From contig NZ_CANLBS010000007.1 in assembly GCF_947488945.1 (NCBI RefSeq), positions 186,001 to 250,000 of the forward strand: a stretch of DNA of 64,000 nucleotides. The letters are read 5' to 3'. Position numbers and translations under genes: made by a program. The notes under the pieces were generated by a model, which saw only the letters and a program-made list of their open reading frames with translations, ran no database searches and had not been told where the DNA came from. The stretch is from an uncultured Streptomyces sp. Its GTDB lineage: Bacteria > Actinomycetota > Actinomycetes > Streptomycetales > Streptomycetaceae. Below are positions 14,938-23,982 of this stretch, one piece after another (positions within the stretch are counted from its first letter, which is position 1; each line of letters opens with the position of its first letter).

Positions 14938-15999
14938 TCAGACCGCCGGCTGCTGCTGGGTGATGCAGTGGATGCCGCCGCCCGCCGCGAAGATGGTGCG
15001 GGCGTCCACCAGGGTCACCTCGCGGTCCGGGAAGAGGCCGCGGAAGAGGGCGGCGGCCTCCTCGTCGCGCGGGTCGTCGAAGGCGCACAGCACGACGCCG
15101 CCGTTGCAGAGGTAGTGGTTGATGTAGGAGTACTCGGCCCACTCGCCGTCGACCCGGGTCACCGTCGGGGCGGGGATCTCCACGACCTCCAGCGGCCGGC
15201 CGGCCGCGTCGGTGGCCGCGCGCAGCAGCCGCACGGTCTCGCGGGTGACCTCGTGGTCGGGGTGGGCGGGGTCGGGCTGGACGTGGGCGACGACGGTGCC
15301 GGGCCGGACGAACGCGGCGACGATGTCCACGTGCCCCAGCGTGCCGAACTCGCCGTAGTCGGCGGTCAGCCCGCGCGGCAGCCAGATCGCCTTGCTGGTG
15401 CCGAGCCGGGCGTGCACCTCCGCCTCGACCTGTTCGCGGGTCCAGTCCGGGTTGCGTTCCTCGCCGAGCTGGACGGTCTCGGTGAGCAGGACGGTGCCCT
15501 CGCCGTCGACGTGCAGGCCGCCGCCCTCGTTGACGAGCGGGGAGGAGAGGGCGGGCACCCCGGCGGCCTCGGCGACTGCGCGGGCGACGTGCTGGTCGTG
15601 CTCCCAGCGCGCCCAGCCCTGGGCGCCCCAGCCGTTGAACGTCCAGTCCACGGCGGCCAGTCGCTCGCCGTCGCTGACGAAGGTGGGCCCGATGTCGCGC
15701 ATCCAGGCGTCGTCCAGCGGGCGCACCACGAGGTCGACGTCGGGCCCGAGCAGCGCCGCGGCGTGGTCCTGCTGGCCGGGGCCGACCACCATGGTGACGG
15801 GTTCGTGACGGCGGACCGCGTGGGCGACGTCCGCCCAGGCGCGGCGGGCGGCGTCCAGTGCGGCGTCCGTGGCGAAGGTGGGGTTCGGGCCGGGCCACGC
15901 CATCCAGGTGCGCGCGTGCGGGGCCCACTCGGGCGGCATCCGGAACGCGGGCGCGGATCCGGTGGCCGGAGCGGGCTGCGGGGTCTGTTCGGCGGTCAT
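14938..15999 (-). CDS. aguA: agmatine deiminase family protein
   Basis: A 353-residue protein of the porphyromonas-type peptidylarginine deiminase/agmatine deiminase family, which turns agmatine into N-carbamoylputrescine and ammonia. Substrate and catalytic elements are visible: DDAWMRDIGPTF, NEGGGLHVDGEGT, LGHVDIVAAFV (catalytic His), and the nucleophilic Cys near the end in GGGIHCITQQQPAV. The length is typical for AguA. The start at 15999 lies 7 bp after the ureC stop, with AGGAC overlapping the ureC end, so it is the third gene of a ureAB-ureC-aguA operon. No N-carbamoylputrescine amidase gene follows. The pairing with a urease-like enzyme suggests a shared guanidine/ureido substrate pathway. 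Confidence 0.9.
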   Translation of the reverse strand: MTAEQTPQPAPATGSAPAFRMPPEWAPHARTWMAWPGPNPTFATDAALDAARRAWADVAHAVRRHEPVTMVVGPGQQDHAAALLGPDVDLVVRPLDDAWMRDIGPTFVSDGERLAAVDWTFNGWGAQGWARWEHDQHVARAVAEAAGVPALSSPLVNEGGGLHVDGEGTVLLTETVQLGEERNPDWTREQVEAEVHARLGTSKAIWLPRGLTADYGEFGTLGHVDIVAAFVRPGTVVAHVQPDPAHPDHEVTRETVRLLRAATDAAGRPLEVVEIPAPTVTRVDGEWAEYSYINHYLCNGGVVLCAFDDPRDEEAAALFRGLFPDREVTLVDARTIFAAGGGIHCITQQQPAV

Positions 16000-16006
16000 C
16001 GCGGTC

Positions 16007-17692
16007 CTAGAGGAAGTAGAGGCGGTTGAGGGAGACGGACTCGGCCGGTTCGGAGCGCAGCGGTTCGCCGTCCAGGGTGACCAGGCCGCTGTCGCCGTCC
16101 ACGTCCACCTGTCCCGTACGGGAGTTGCGCAGCAGGTCGGCGGGGCCGATGCCGCGGGTGCCGCGCACCGCGACGCGGCGGCGGCGGGTGGGCAGGGCGT
16201 CGGCGCCGAGCTGGGTGGCGGCCTCGGCGACGAACGCCACCGACAGGTCGGCGGGGGCGGCCCCGTGCGCGCCGAACTGCGTTCCGAGCACCAGCGGTTC
16301 GCAGGTGTCGGTGGCGGCGTTGGGGTCGCCGGTGACGCCGTACGCGGGGAAGCCCGACTTCAGCACGAGCTGCGGCTTGGCACCGAAGAACTCCGGCCGC
16401 CAGAGCACGATGTCGGCGAGCTTGCCGGGCTCGATGGAGCCGACCTCGTGGGAGATGCCGTGCGCGATGGCCGGGTTGATGGTGAGCTTCGCCATGTAGC
16501 GGAGCACGCGGGCGTTGTCGTCGGCCGGTCCGTCGCCCTCCATCGGGCCCAGCTCGGCCTTCATCTTCGCGGCCATCGCGAAGGTGCGCCGGACCGTCTC
16601 GCCTGCGCGGCCCATGCCCTGGGCGTCGGACGAGGTGATGCCGATGGCCCCCAGGTCGTGGAGCACGTCCTCGGCGCCCATCGTCCCGGCCCGGATGCGG
16701 TCGCGGGCCATCGCGGCGTCGCCCGGCAGGTCGGTCTTGAGGTCGTGGACGGAGACGATCATGCCGTAGTGCTCGGCGACCGCGTCCCGGCCGAAGGGCA
16801 GCGTGGGGTTGGTGGAGGACCCGATGACGTTCGGGACGCCCGCCATCTTCAGCACGTTGGGGACGTGCCCGCCGCCGCAGCCCTCGATGTGGAAGGCGTG
16901 GATCGTGCGGCCCTCCAGGACCCGCAGGGTGTCCTCGACCGAGAGGCACTCGTTGAGGCCGTCGCTGTGCAGGGCGACCTGGACGTCGTGGTCCTCGGCG
17001 ACCCGCAGCGCGGTGTCCAGCGCCCGGGTGTGGGCGCCCATGTCCTCGTGGACCTTGAACCCGCAGGCCCCGCCCTCGGCCAGCGCCTCCACCAGAGGCG
17101 CCGGGTGGGAGGACGAGCCGCGGGCCAGGAAGCCGATGTTGACCGGCCAGGCGTCGAAGGCGTTGAAGGCGTGGCGCAGCGCCCAGGGCGAGTTGACGCC
17201 GACACCCCAGACCGGGCCGAACTCCTGGCCGATGATCGTGGTGACGCCGGAGGCGAGGGACGCCTCCATGATCCGCGGCGACAGCAGGTGGACGTGCGGG
17301 TCGACGGCGCCGGCGGTGGCGATCATGCCCTCGCCGGAGACGATGGTGGTGCCGGTGCCGACGACGACGTCCACCCCGTCGAGGGTGTCCGGGTTCCCGG
17401 CCCGGCCGATCGCGTGGACGCGGCCCTCCCGGATGCCGACGGAGACCTTGCGGATGCCGAGCACCGCGTCGATGACCAGGACGTTGCTGATCACCACGTC
17501 GCAGGTGTCGCGGACGGCGGCGGCCTTGAGGTGCAGCCCGTCGCGGGCGGTCTTGCCGAAGCCGGCCAGGAACTCCTCCCCCGGCTTCTGGGAGTCGGAC
17601 TCGACCCGGACGGTCAGCCCGGAGTCGCCGAGCCGGATGCGGTCGCCGGCCCGCGGGCCGTGCACGGACGCGTACGCGTGGGGGTCCATCAT
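16007..17692 (-). CDS. ureC: urease alpha subunit homologue, divergent active site
   Basis: A 561-residue UreC-type amidohydrolase. The nickel ligands are kept: H133 and H135 in DPHVHLL, the carbamylated lysine K213 in GFKVHEDMG, His in [10 protein letters not shown], His in CGGGHVPN and Asp in SSDAQGMGR. Several normally invariant neighbours are changed: HVHW to HVHL, HEDWG to HEDMG, and the mobile-flap Cys (Cys319 of Klebsiella UreC) to Val315, with the adjacent catalytic His316 kept. So a metal centre probably forms, but the substrate pocket and flap differ from true ureases. ATGA overlap with ureAB. No ureE, F, G or D is nearby. It could be a low-activity urease that borrows accessory proteins, or an enzyme for another ureido compound. 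Confidence 0.88.
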   Translation of the reverse strand: MMDPHAYASVHGPRAGDRIRLGDSGLTVRVESDSQKPGEEFLAGFGKTARDGLHLKAAAVRDTCDVVISNVLVIDAVLGIRKVSVGIREGRVHAIGRAGNPDTLDGVDVVVGTGTTIVSGEGMIATAGAVDPHVHLLSPRIMEASLASGVTTIIGQEFGPVWGVGVNSPWALRHAFNAFDAWPVNIGFLARGSSSHPAPLVEALAEGGACGFKVHEDMGAHTRALDTALRVAEDHDVQVALHSDGLNECLSVEDTLRVLEGRTIHAFHIEGCGGGHVPNVLKMAGVPNVIGSSTNPTLPFGRDAVAEHYGMIVSVHDLKTDLPGDAAMARDRIRAGTMGAEDVLHDLGAIGITSSDAQGMGRAGETVRRTFAMAAKMKAELGPMEGDGPADDNARVLRYMAKLTINPAIAHGISHEVGSIEPGKLADIVLWRPEFFGAKPQLVLKSGFPAYGVTGDPNAATDTCEPLVLGTQFGAHGAAPADLSVAFVAEAATQLGADALPTRRRRVAVRGTRGIGPADLLRNSRTGQVDVDGDSGLVTLDGEPLRSEPAESVSLNRLYFL

Positions 17693-18372
17693 TTCTCCTC
17701 CGCCCCGAGGTATCCGCAGGCGGCCGCGCGGCGCAGCGCCTCTTCCTTCGCTCCGGGCGCGTCCAGCGGCCCGTCGACCAGCCCGGCGAAGCCGATGGCG
17801 ATCCGGTCGCCGCCGACGGGCACCAGGCCGACCTCGACGTGTTCGCCGGGGCCGAAGCGGACCGAGGCCCCGGCGGGCACCAGCAGCCGCATCCCGTAGG
17901 CGGCGCTCCGGTCGAAGTCGAGCCGGGGGTTGGCCTCGAAGAAGTGGAAGTGCGAGGTCACGCTCACCGGGACGGTCGCGGTGTTGCGCACGGTGATCCG
18001 TACGGAGGGTGCGGGGTCCGGGTCGGCGGGCGCGGGCAGCAGGGCGCCGGGCGCGTCGTCGCCGAGGCCGCCCGCCAGCGGGTGGGAGACGACGGCGAGC
18101 CGGGAGCCGTCGTCGAAGACGGCCTCCACGTGCACCTCGGTGACGATGTCGGCCACCCCCGGCAGCACGTCCTCGGGACCGAGGACCGTGCGGGCCGCCT
18201 CGATGGCCTCGGCCAGCCGGCGCCCGTCGCGGGCCGCCTCGCACACGGTGTCGGCGATCAGCGCGGTGGCCTCGGGGACGTTGAGCCGGAGCCCGCGGGC
18301 CCGTCGCGCCCGCGCGAGCTCGGCGGCGCCGAAGAGCAGCAGCCGGTCGCGTTCGGTCGGGGTCAGTCGCAC
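17689..18372 (-). CDS. ureAB: fused urease gamma-beta subunit
   Basis: A 227-residue fusion of urease gamma (about residues 1-100: [25 protein letters not shown], then [19 protein letters not shown]) and beta (about 110-225: [27 protein letters not shown], then [18 protein letters not shown]) subunits. Fused UreAB proteins occur in other bacteria such as Helicobacter. The GTG at 18372 is preferred because GGAGGTG lies upstream and the protein then starts VRLTP, as UreA proteins do; an ATG at 18390 has no ribosome binding site and directly abuts an operator-like palindrome. ATGA overlap with ureC ensures coupled synthesis. Confidence 0.88.
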   Translation of the reverse strand: MRLTPTERDRLLLFGAAELARARRARGLRLNVPEATALIADTVCEAARDGRRLAEAIEAARTVLGPEDVLPGVADIVTEVHVEAVFDDGSRLAVVSHPLAGGLGDDAPGALLPAPADPDPAPSVRITVRNTATVPVSVTSHFHFFEANPRLDFDRSAAYGMRLLVPAGASVRFGPGEHVEVGLVPVGGDRIAIGFAGLVDGPLDAPGAKEEALRRAAACGYLGAEEK

Positions 18373-18390
18373 GGTCGCGCACACCTCCAT

Positions 18391-18411
18391 GGTTAGAGCG
18401 CCACTCTAACC
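18391..18411. promoter_or_regulatory. perfect palindromic operator ahead of ureAB operon
   Basis: GGTTAGAG and CTCTAACC, 8-bp perfect arms around a 5-base centre, 19 bp upstream of the preferred start. The form and spacing suit a TetR-, GntR- or MarR-type repressor. It is AT-richer than its surroundings and probably overlaps the promoter. Confidence 0.65.
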
Positions 18412-18602
18412 GGGGCCGGGCGGACGGCGGAAACGCGGGTGGGCGGCGGGGCGGAGGGAAGCGGGGCGGGGCCGGACCACGAACCCGTGCGGGGCTGCGG
18501 GGGCGTGCCGCGCGGGGCGGCCTGGACGATCGGGCCGGCCTCGGCGGCCTGGGCGGTCGAGGCTGCCGGGCCGGTCTCGGCGGCCCGCCGGAGCGGCCGG
18601 AA

Positions 18603-18641
18603 CGGCCGGGCCGCAAGCCGCAGCGGCTTGCGGCCCGGCCG
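18603..18641. terminator. 18-bp perfect hairpin after araC-type gene
   Basis: CGGCCGGGCCGCAAGCCG, loop CAG, then the exact complement. It begins directly after the stop codon of the regulator gene. One of the strongest terminator-type hairpins in the window. Confidence 0.88.
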
Positions 18642-19058
18642 CTACGAGCCCGCCGCGTCCGTGCCCTTCGACCGGAGCGGCCGGGTGTGGATCTTGGCGA
18701 GGCACGCCGGGACCGCCGCGCCGTCCTCGTGCTCGCGGGCCCGGTAGGCGCTGGGGCTCTCCCCGACCAACTCGGTGAAGCGGGTGCTGAACGTGCCGAG
18801 CGAGGTGCAGCCGACCGCGAAACAGACGTCCGTGACGCTCATGTCCCCCCGCCGCAGCAGCGCCTTGGCGCGCTCGATGCGGCGCGTCATGAGATAGCTG
18901 TACGGGGTCTCCCCGAAGGCGGCGCGGAAGCTGCGGGAGAAGTGGCCCGGCGACATCAGCGCGGCCTGCGCGAGGGCCGGGACGTTCAGCGGCTGCGCGT
19001 GGTCGCGGTCCATCGTGTCCCGGGCGCGCCGCAGCCGTACCAGGTCCTCCAGGTTCAT
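18642..19058 (-). CDS. AraC-family transcription regulator
   Basis: A 138-residue protein consisting almost only of the two-HTH AraC DNA-binding domain: LAQAALMSPGHFSRSFRAAFGE for the first HTH and VTDVCFAVGCTSLGTFSTRFTELVGESPSAYR for the second, the latter matching the AraC signature. There is no separate sensor domain; a short tail of about 25 residues follows. Such short AraC proteins often have a glyoxalase-like target gene next door in Streptomyces, but none is adjacent here. It lies upstream of the urease-like operon, separated from it by a perfect hairpin, so cotranscription is unlikely. Confidence 0.9.
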   Translation of the reverse strand: MNLEDLVRLRRARDTMDRDHAQPLNVPALAQAALMSPGHFSRSFRAAFGETPYSYLMTRRIERAKALLRRGDMSVTDVCFAVGCTSLGTFSTRFTELVGESPSAYRAREHEDGAAVPACLAKIHTRPLRSKGTDAAGS

Positions 19059-19138
19059 GGACCCAGCCTGCCACGGGGACGGCGGGCCCGTCCCCGGGTC
19101 CGCCGGGACCGGCCGGCCGGCGCGCGGCGAAGACGCCG

Positions 19139-19165
19139 GAGGCCGCCCCGGTCGGGGGCGGCCTC
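19139..19165. terminator. terminator after ilvE
   Basis: GAGGCCGCCCC, 5-base loop, GGGGCGGCCTC, a perfect 11-bp stem 40 bp past the ilvE stop. Confidence 0.85.
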
Positions 19166-19205
19166 GGGCGGGTGCGGGTCCGGTCGCGGCGGGACCCTGC
19201 GGGGG

Positions 19206-20297
19206 TCAGCCGCCCAGTGGGTGCATCCAGCCGTGGGTGTCCTCGGCGGTACCGCGCTGGATGTTCAGCAGCCGCTCGCGCAGCTTGAGGGTGACCTCGC
19301 CGGGCGTGCCGTCGCCCTGGAGCCACTCGCCGCCCGCGGACTTCACCGTGCCGACGGGGGTGATGACGGCTGCGGTGCCGCAGGCGAAGACCTCCTTGAG
19401 CGCGCCGCTCGCGGTGTCCTCGCGCCACTGGTCGATGGAGACGCGCCCTTCCTCGGAGGCGTATCCGAGGTCACGGGCGACGGTGAGCAGCGAGTCGCGG
19501 GTGACGCCGGCCAGCAGCGAACCGGTGAGGGCCGGGGTGACGATCCGGTCCTCGTAGACGAAGTACAGGTTCATGCCGCCGAGTTCCTCGACCCACTTGT
19601 GCTCGACGGCGTCGAGGTAGGCGACCTGGTCACAGCCCTTGGCGCTCGCCTCGGCCTGGGCCAGCAGCGACGCGGCGTAGTTGCCGCCGGTCTTGGCGTC
19701 GCCCACGCCGCCGGGGACGGCGCGGACGCGGTCCTCGGAGAGCCAGATGGAGACGGGCTTCACGCCACCGGGGAAGTAGGCGCCGGCCGGGGAGGCGATG
19801 ACCAGGAAGAGGTACTCGTTGGCGGGCTTGACGCCCAGCCCGACCTCGGTCGCGATCATGAAGGGGCGCAGGTAGAGGGATTCCTCGCCGCCGTGCGCCG
19901 GGACCCAGGACTTGTCCTGCTGGACCAGCAGGTCGCACGCCTCGATGAAGGTCTCGACGGGCAGCTCGGGCATGCCGATGCGGTGGGCGGAGCGCTGGAA
20001 GCGCAGGGCGTTGGCCTCGGGGCGGAAGGTGGCGACCGAGCCGTCGGGCTGGCGGTACGCCTTCAGCCCCTCGAAGATCTCCTGCGCGTAGTGCAGGACC
20101 ATGGTCGCGGGGTCGAGCGACAGCGGGGCGTAGGGGACGAGCTGGCCGTCGTGCCAGCCGCGGCCCTCGGTCCAGCGGATGGTCACCATGTGATCGGTGA
20201 AGTGACGGCCGAACCCGGGGTTGGCCAACATCGTCTCGCGCTCCGCGTCGGACAGCGGGCTGGAGGAGGGCTTGAGCTCGATCGTGGGCGTCGTCAT
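19206..20297 (-). CDS. ilvE: branched-chain amino acid aminotransferase
   Basis: A 363-residue fold-type IV PLP aminotransferase, which transfers the amino group from glutamate to the 2-oxo acids of Val, Leu and Ile. The length and N-terminal segment ([23 protein letters not shown]) fit the class II BCAT of actinobacteria. The PLP lysine is in [13 protein letters not shown], and phosphate-binding residues are in [13 protein letters not shown]. The ATG at 20297 is supported by the conserved N-terminus. It stands alone 250 bp downstream of leuB, with a terminator on each side, so leuB and ilvE seem to be separate transcripts. Confidence 0.96.
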   Translation of the reverse strand: MTTPTIELKPSSSPLSDAERETMLANPGFGRHFTDHMVTIRWTEGRGWHDGQLVPYAPLSLDPATMVLHYAQEIFEGLKAYRQPDGSVATFRPEANALRFQRSAHRIGMPELPVETFIEACDLLVQQDKSWVPAHGGEESLYLRPFMIATEVGLGVKPANEYLFLVIASPAGAYFPGGVKPVSIWLSEDRVRAVPGGVGDAKTGGNYAASLLAQAEASAKGCDQVAYLDAVEHKWVEELGGMNLYFVYEDRIVTPALTGSLLAGVTRDSLLTVARDLGYASEEGRVSIDQWREDTASGALKEVFACGTAAVITPVGTVKSAGGEWLQGDGTPGEVTLKLRERLLNIQRGTAEDTHGWMHPLGG

Positions 20298-20496
20298 GAA
20301 TGCTGTCCTTCACCGTTCTCGTGTGTGAGGGACCACGCTCACGCCCGGTACCCCCGGTCTTCACCGGTGGTACGAGGACGTCCGAGCATTACCGCGAAAG
20401 GGGTCCCACGTTCGATTATCGCCCGTGGGGAGCCGTGTACGAAATGGCGTGCGCGCGGTCCTGGATTCGATGGTGGCACCCGGAGCCGCACAGGAG

Positions 20497-20529
20497 AAGC
20501 CGCCGGGTGCGTGTGCGACCCGGCGGCTT
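20497..20529. terminator. terminator after leuB
   Basis: AAGCCGCCGGGT, 9-base loop, ACCCGGCGGCTT, a perfect 12-bp stem 18 bp past the leuB stop. The rest of the 250-bp leuB-ilvE gap holds no recognisable gene. Confidence 0.87.
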
Positions 20530-20547
20530 CGAAGTGGAGTCGTCGGA

Positions 20548-21588
20548 TCAGCCCGCTACGCGTACCGCGAGCGCGTCGCCGATCTGCTCGGTGGTGCGGG
20601 CCGTTCCGTCGCGCTCCGCGAGGTCGGCGGAGACGGCGTCCTCGATGCGGGCGGCCTCGGACTCGTGGCCGAGGTGACGCAGCAGGAGGGCGACGGAGAG
20701 GATCGTGGCCGTGGGGTCGGCCTTGCCCTGGCCGGCGATGTCGGGGGCCGAGCCGTGGACCGGCTCGAACATCGACGGGAAGGCGCCGGTGGGGTTGATG
20801 TTGCCGGACGCGGCCAGGCCGATCCCGCCGGTGACGGCGGCGGCGAGGTCGGTCAGGATGTCACCGAAGAGGTTGTCGGTGACGATGACGTCGAAGCGCT
20901 CGGGCTGGGTGACGAAGAAGATCGTCGCGGCGTCGACGTGCAGGTAGTCGGTGGTGACCTGCGGGTACTCGGCGGCGACCTTGTCGAAGGTGTTCTTCCA
21001 CAGGTGGCCGGCGTAGACCAGGACGTTGTTCTTGTGGACCAGCGTCAGCTTCTTGCGCGGGCGGGCGGCGGCGCGCTCGAAGGCGTCCCGGACGACCCGC
21101 TCGACGCCGTACGCGGTGTTGACGCTCACCTCGGTGGCGATCTCGGCCGGGGTGCCGGTGCGCAGCGAGCCGCCGTTGCCGGTGTACGGGCCCTCGGTGC
21201 CCTCGCGGACGACGACGAAGTCGATGTCCGGACGCCCGGCCAGCGGGGTCGCCGTGTTCGGGAAGAGCTTCGACGGCCGCAGGTTGATGAAGTGGTCGAA
21301 GGCGAAGCGCAGCTTCAGCAGCAGCCCCCGCTCCAGGACGCCGGAGGGCACGGACGGGTCGCCGATGGCGCCGAGGAGGATGGCGTCGTGGCCCTTGAGG
21401 GCCTCCAGCTCCGCGTCCGGGAGGGTTTCACCGGTACGGTGCCAGCGCTGGGCGCCAAGGTCGTACTCCTCGGTCTCCAGCTTCACGTCCTGCGGAAGCA
21501 CGGCGTTGAGGACCTTCAGGCCCTGGGCCACCACTTCCCGGCCGATACCGTCACCGGGGATCACTGCGAGATCGATGCTGCGAGACAT
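20548..21588 (-). CDS. leuB: 3-isopropylmalate dehydrogenase
   Basis: A 346-residue isocitrate/isopropylmalate dehydrogenase that oxidises and decarboxylates 3-isopropylmalate to 2-oxoisocaproate with NAD+. The start [20 protein letters not shown], the substrate-binding segment around [33 protein letters not shown] and the NAD/Mg site [20 protein letters not shown] followed by [19 protein letters not shown] are all present. The IPMDH type (Leu/Arg set LLLKLRF) fits actinobacterial LeuB. It also acts on methylmalate in the citramalate route, so it links with cimA at 10257. It is divergent from the phosphatase gene at 21703, with an inverted repeat between. Confidence 0.96.
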   Translation of the reverse strand: MSRSIDLAVIPGDGIGREVVAQGLKVLNAVLPQDVKLETEEYDLGAQRWHRTGETLPDAELEALKGHDAILLGAIGDPSVPSGVLERGLLLKLRFAFDHFINLRPSKLFPNTATPLAGRPDIDFVVVREGTEGPYTGNGGSLRTGTPAEIATEVSVNTAYGVERVVRDAFERAAARPRKKLTLVHKNNVLVYAGHLWKNTFDKVAAEYPQVTTDYLHVDAATIFFVTQPERFDVIVTDNLFGDILTDLAAAVTGGIGLAASGNINPTGAFPSMFEPVHGSAPDIAGQGKADPTATILSVALLLRHLGHESEAARIEDAVSADLAERDGTARTTEQIGDALAVRVAG

Positions 21589-21628
21589 GTCCGCACCCTA
21601 GCCCCGCGTCCCATCCCATGACATCCCT

Positions 21629-21645
21629 TGTCCGCCATACGGACA
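21629..21645. promoter_or_regulatory. inverted repeat in leuB/phosphatase intergenic region
   Basis: TGTCCG-CCATA-CGGACA, perfect 6-bp arms, 40 bp upstream of the leuB start. Possibly an operator or mRNA hairpin in the leuB leader. Confidence 0.4.
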
Positions 21646-21702
21646 CATGACCCGCTGTACGTGTACCGTTCACCTATCGGTGGGTGATCCGTAGGGCTGC
21701 CG

Positions 21703-23289
21703 GTGGATGTTCTGGACATGGACATCCCCCGCTTCGGAATCCCCGAGAAGCTCGCCGACCGCATGAGCATGGCCGAGCAGCACGACTACCTGCGCACCCG
21801 CCTGACCCGCCGCGGCGCTCTGCGCGCCGGTGCGGCCACCGCCGCCGTCGCCGGCCTCTCCGCCGGGCTCGCGGCGGCACCCGCCCAGGCCGCCCCCGCC
21901 CCGGCCACCCTGCTGAGCCGCGCCGGCACGCGGGTGGACGGCTCACTGGCCGCCCCGTTCGGCCGCCACCTCGCCTTCGGCGCCGAGCCGACCACCCAGA
22001 TGCGGGTCTCCTGGCAGGTGCCGTTCGCCGTGCGGCGGCCGTACATCCGGATCGGCTCGCAGCCCTGGGCGCTGAGCCGCAAGATCGACGCCGAGGTGCG
22101 CCACCTCACCACCCCGGTGCTGAACGGCGGCAAGATCGCCGCGGCCGAGCAGTTCTACCTGCACGCCGCGCTGGACCGGCTGCACCCCGGCACCACCTAC
22201 TACTACGGCGTCGGGCACGACGGCTTCGACCCGGCGGACGCCCGCAACCTCGGCACGCTCGGCACCTTCACCACCGCGCCCGCGCGGGCCGGCACGTTCA
22301 CCTTCACCGCCTTCGGCGACCAGGGCGTCAGCTACCACGCCCTCGGCAACGACCAGCTGATCCTCGGCCAGAATCCGGCCTTCCACCTGCACGCCGGCGA
22401 CATCTGCTACGCCGACCCGTCGGGCTCGGGCCAGTCCACCGACGCCTACGACGCCCGGACCTGGGACCAGTTCCTGGCGCAGACGGAGTCGGTGGCGAAG
22501 ACGGTGCCGTGGATGGTGACCACCGGCAACCACGACATGGAGGCCTGGTACTCCCCCGACGGCTACGGCGGCCAGAACGCCCGCTGGACCCTGCCGGACA
22601 ACGGCCCCGACCCAGTGGGACTGCCCGGCGCCTACTCGTTCACGTACGGCAACGTCGGGGTGATCGCGCTGGACGCCAACGACGTGTCGTACGAGATCCC
22701 GGCCAACTTCGGGATCAGCGGCGGCCGGCAGACCGCGTGGCTGGACCGGCGGCTCGGCGAACTGCGGGCGCGCGACGGGATCGACTTCCTCGTCGTCTTC
22801 TTCCACCACTGCGCGTTCTCCACCACCAACGCGCACGCCTCGGACGGCGGGGTCCGCGACGCCTGGGTGCCGCTCTTCGAGAAGCACCGGGTGGATATGG
22901 TGATCAACGGTCACAACCACGTCTACGAGCGCACCGACGCCATCTGGCGCAACGCGGTGAAGCGCCGGGTGCCGATCGGCGAGCGCACCGACCCGACGCG
23001 CGACGGCATCGTCTACGTCACGGCGGGCGGCGCGGGCAAGGCGCTGTACGACTTCCCGGCGCCGGACAGCTACGAGGGCGCGGTGGCCGACCGGGAGAGC
23101 GTGACCACCTATCACGTGGCCAAGGGCGGCACGAGGGCCGTGGAGACCGTGGAGTGGTCGCGGGTGCGCTACACCGGCTTCTCGTTCCTCGCGGTGGAGG
23201 TGGAGAGCGGGCGCAACCCCCGGATGAAGGTCACCGCGCTCGCCGAGTCGGGAGAGCGCGTCGACCACTTCGAGATCGCCCGGGGCTGA
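21703..23289 (+). CDS. Tat-exported purple acid phosphatase-like metallophosphoesterase
   Basis: A 528-residue secreted phosphoesterase. The Tat signal (LTRRGALRAGAATAAVAGL, residues about 34-52) ends near AAPAQA. A fibronectin-like N-domain of purple acid phosphatases (about 80-200) precedes the calcineurin-like catalytic domain, whose metal motifs appear in order: FGDQG, HAGDICYAD, TTGNHDM, FFHHCAF and NGHNHVYER. It probably releases phosphate from phosphoesters outside the cell with a dinuclear metal centre. GTG at 21703 is the first in-frame start; ATG at 21718 is equally possible. Phosphate limitation (PhoP) control would be expected for the family, but I do not see a clear PHO box. Confidence 0.93.
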   Translation: MDVLDMDIPRFGIPEKLADRMSMAEQHDYLRTRLTRRGALRAGAATAAVAGLSAGLAAAPAQAAPAPATLLSRAGTRVDGSLAAPFGRHLAFGAEPTTQMRVSWQVPFAVRRPYIRIGSQPWALSRKIDAEVRHLTTPVLNGGKIAAAEQFYLHAALDRLHPGTTYYYGVGHDGFDPADARNLGTLGTFTTAPARAGTFTFTAFGDQGVSYHALGNDQLILGQNPAFHLHAGDICYADPSGSGQSTDAYDARTWDQFLAQTESVAKTVPWMVTTGNHDMEAWYSPDGYGGQNARWTLPDNGPDPVGLPGAYSFTYGNVGVIALDANDVSYEIPANFGISGGRQTAWLDRRLGELRARDGIDFLVVFFHHCAFSTTNAHASDGGVRDAWVPLFEKHRVDMVINGHNHVYERTDAIWRNAVKRRVPIGERTDPTRDGIVYVTAGGAGKALYDFPAPDSYEGAVADRESVTTYHVAKGGTRAVETVEWSRVRYTGFSFLAVEVESGRNPRMKVTALAESGERVDHFEIARG

Positions 23290-23322
23290 GGCGGACCGGC
23301 GGCACGCCCCGGTCCGGCGACC

Positions 23323-23347
23323 GGGGCCGCCGCCGGGCGGCGGCCCG
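23323..23347. terminator. bidirectional hairpin
   Basis: GGGCCGCC/GGCGGCCC arms with a GC loop, between the phosphatase stop and the convergent small gene. Confidence 0.75.
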
Positions 23348-23354
23348 TGCGGGC

Positions 23355-23486
23355 TCAGTGACCGGTGGAACCGCCGTTGTCCCGGCGGTCGAGGGCGCGC
23401 TGGAGAGCGGCGGCGGCGTTCGCGCGCTCGGCATCGGTGGGGCGGGGGGTGTGACGGACGCGGCGGCGGACAGTCGTCTCGGCCAT
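23355..23486 (-). CDS. small conserved Arg-rich protein
   Basis: A 43-residue basic protein, MAETTVRRRVRHTPRPTDAE followed by an Ala-rich helix and RRDNGGSTGH. AAGGAG stands ten bases before the ATG at 23486, and the codon third positions are strongly GC. I recognise the type as a small hypothetical protein common in Streptomyces; no function is known to me. A hairpin follows the stop. Confidence 0.7.
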   Translation of the reverse strand: MAETTVRRRVRHTPRPTDAERANAAAALQRALDRRDNGGSTGH

Positions 23487-23927
23487 GGGGGATCGACTCC
23501 TTGATCGCGTGAGCTCCGGAAGGGCGGCCCGGCCGTCGGCGCGCGGGATGTCTCCTGCGCGCTCTCGTGGACCGGGGCCCGGGTGGGGGATGCCGGAAGG
23601 GGCGGGGAGCCGGCGCCGCAGGGGTTGCCTGCTTCGGGGCGTGACGGCTCGCGGCCTCGTGTCGCCGGTTCGGCGCATCGTTCGGCTCCTACAAAGTTAG
23701 GACAGCGGAGCCCAGGTGTCTCCACAGTTACTCGGACTTCCTACTATCTGAGACGACCGGTCACCGCCTGCTCGGTGGCCGGTGACGGTACGGAAGGGGT
23801 TCTTCCCCGGCCGGAGGGGGCTCAGGACTGCGGACACCTCCCTCCGCACGGCCACCGGCCGCCCAGTCGGCGCTCGCGTCCGGCGCGGTCACCGGCTCTG
23901 CGCCCGGCCCCGGGGTCGGGAACGCGG
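23487..23927. other. intergenic; hairpin but no gene
   Basis: This 441-bp gap lies upstream of the small protein gene and downstream of the iron-binding lipoprotein gene. It includes an imperfect hairpin, ACCGGTCACCG with CGGTGGCCGGT (23756-23783), and a less GC-rich patch at 23690-23755 that may hold the small gene's promoter. No convincing coding sequence. Confidence 0.5.
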
Positions 23928-23960
23928 ACGGGCCCCCGGAAGGCGTTCCCGGGGGCCCGT
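23928..23960. terminator. terminator of siderophore-binding protein gene
   Basis: ACGGGCCCCCGG, 9-base loop, CCGGGGGCCCGT, a perfect 12-bp stem 23 bp past the stop. Confidence 0.87.
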
Positions 23961-23982
23961 GCGAGGTGCGCGTGGAGCGCGG

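Noticed and set aside
14938..18372. Canonical urease cluster
   Set aside because: Accessory genes ureDEFG are missing and several usually invariant UreC residues are changed, so a plain urease label would mislead.
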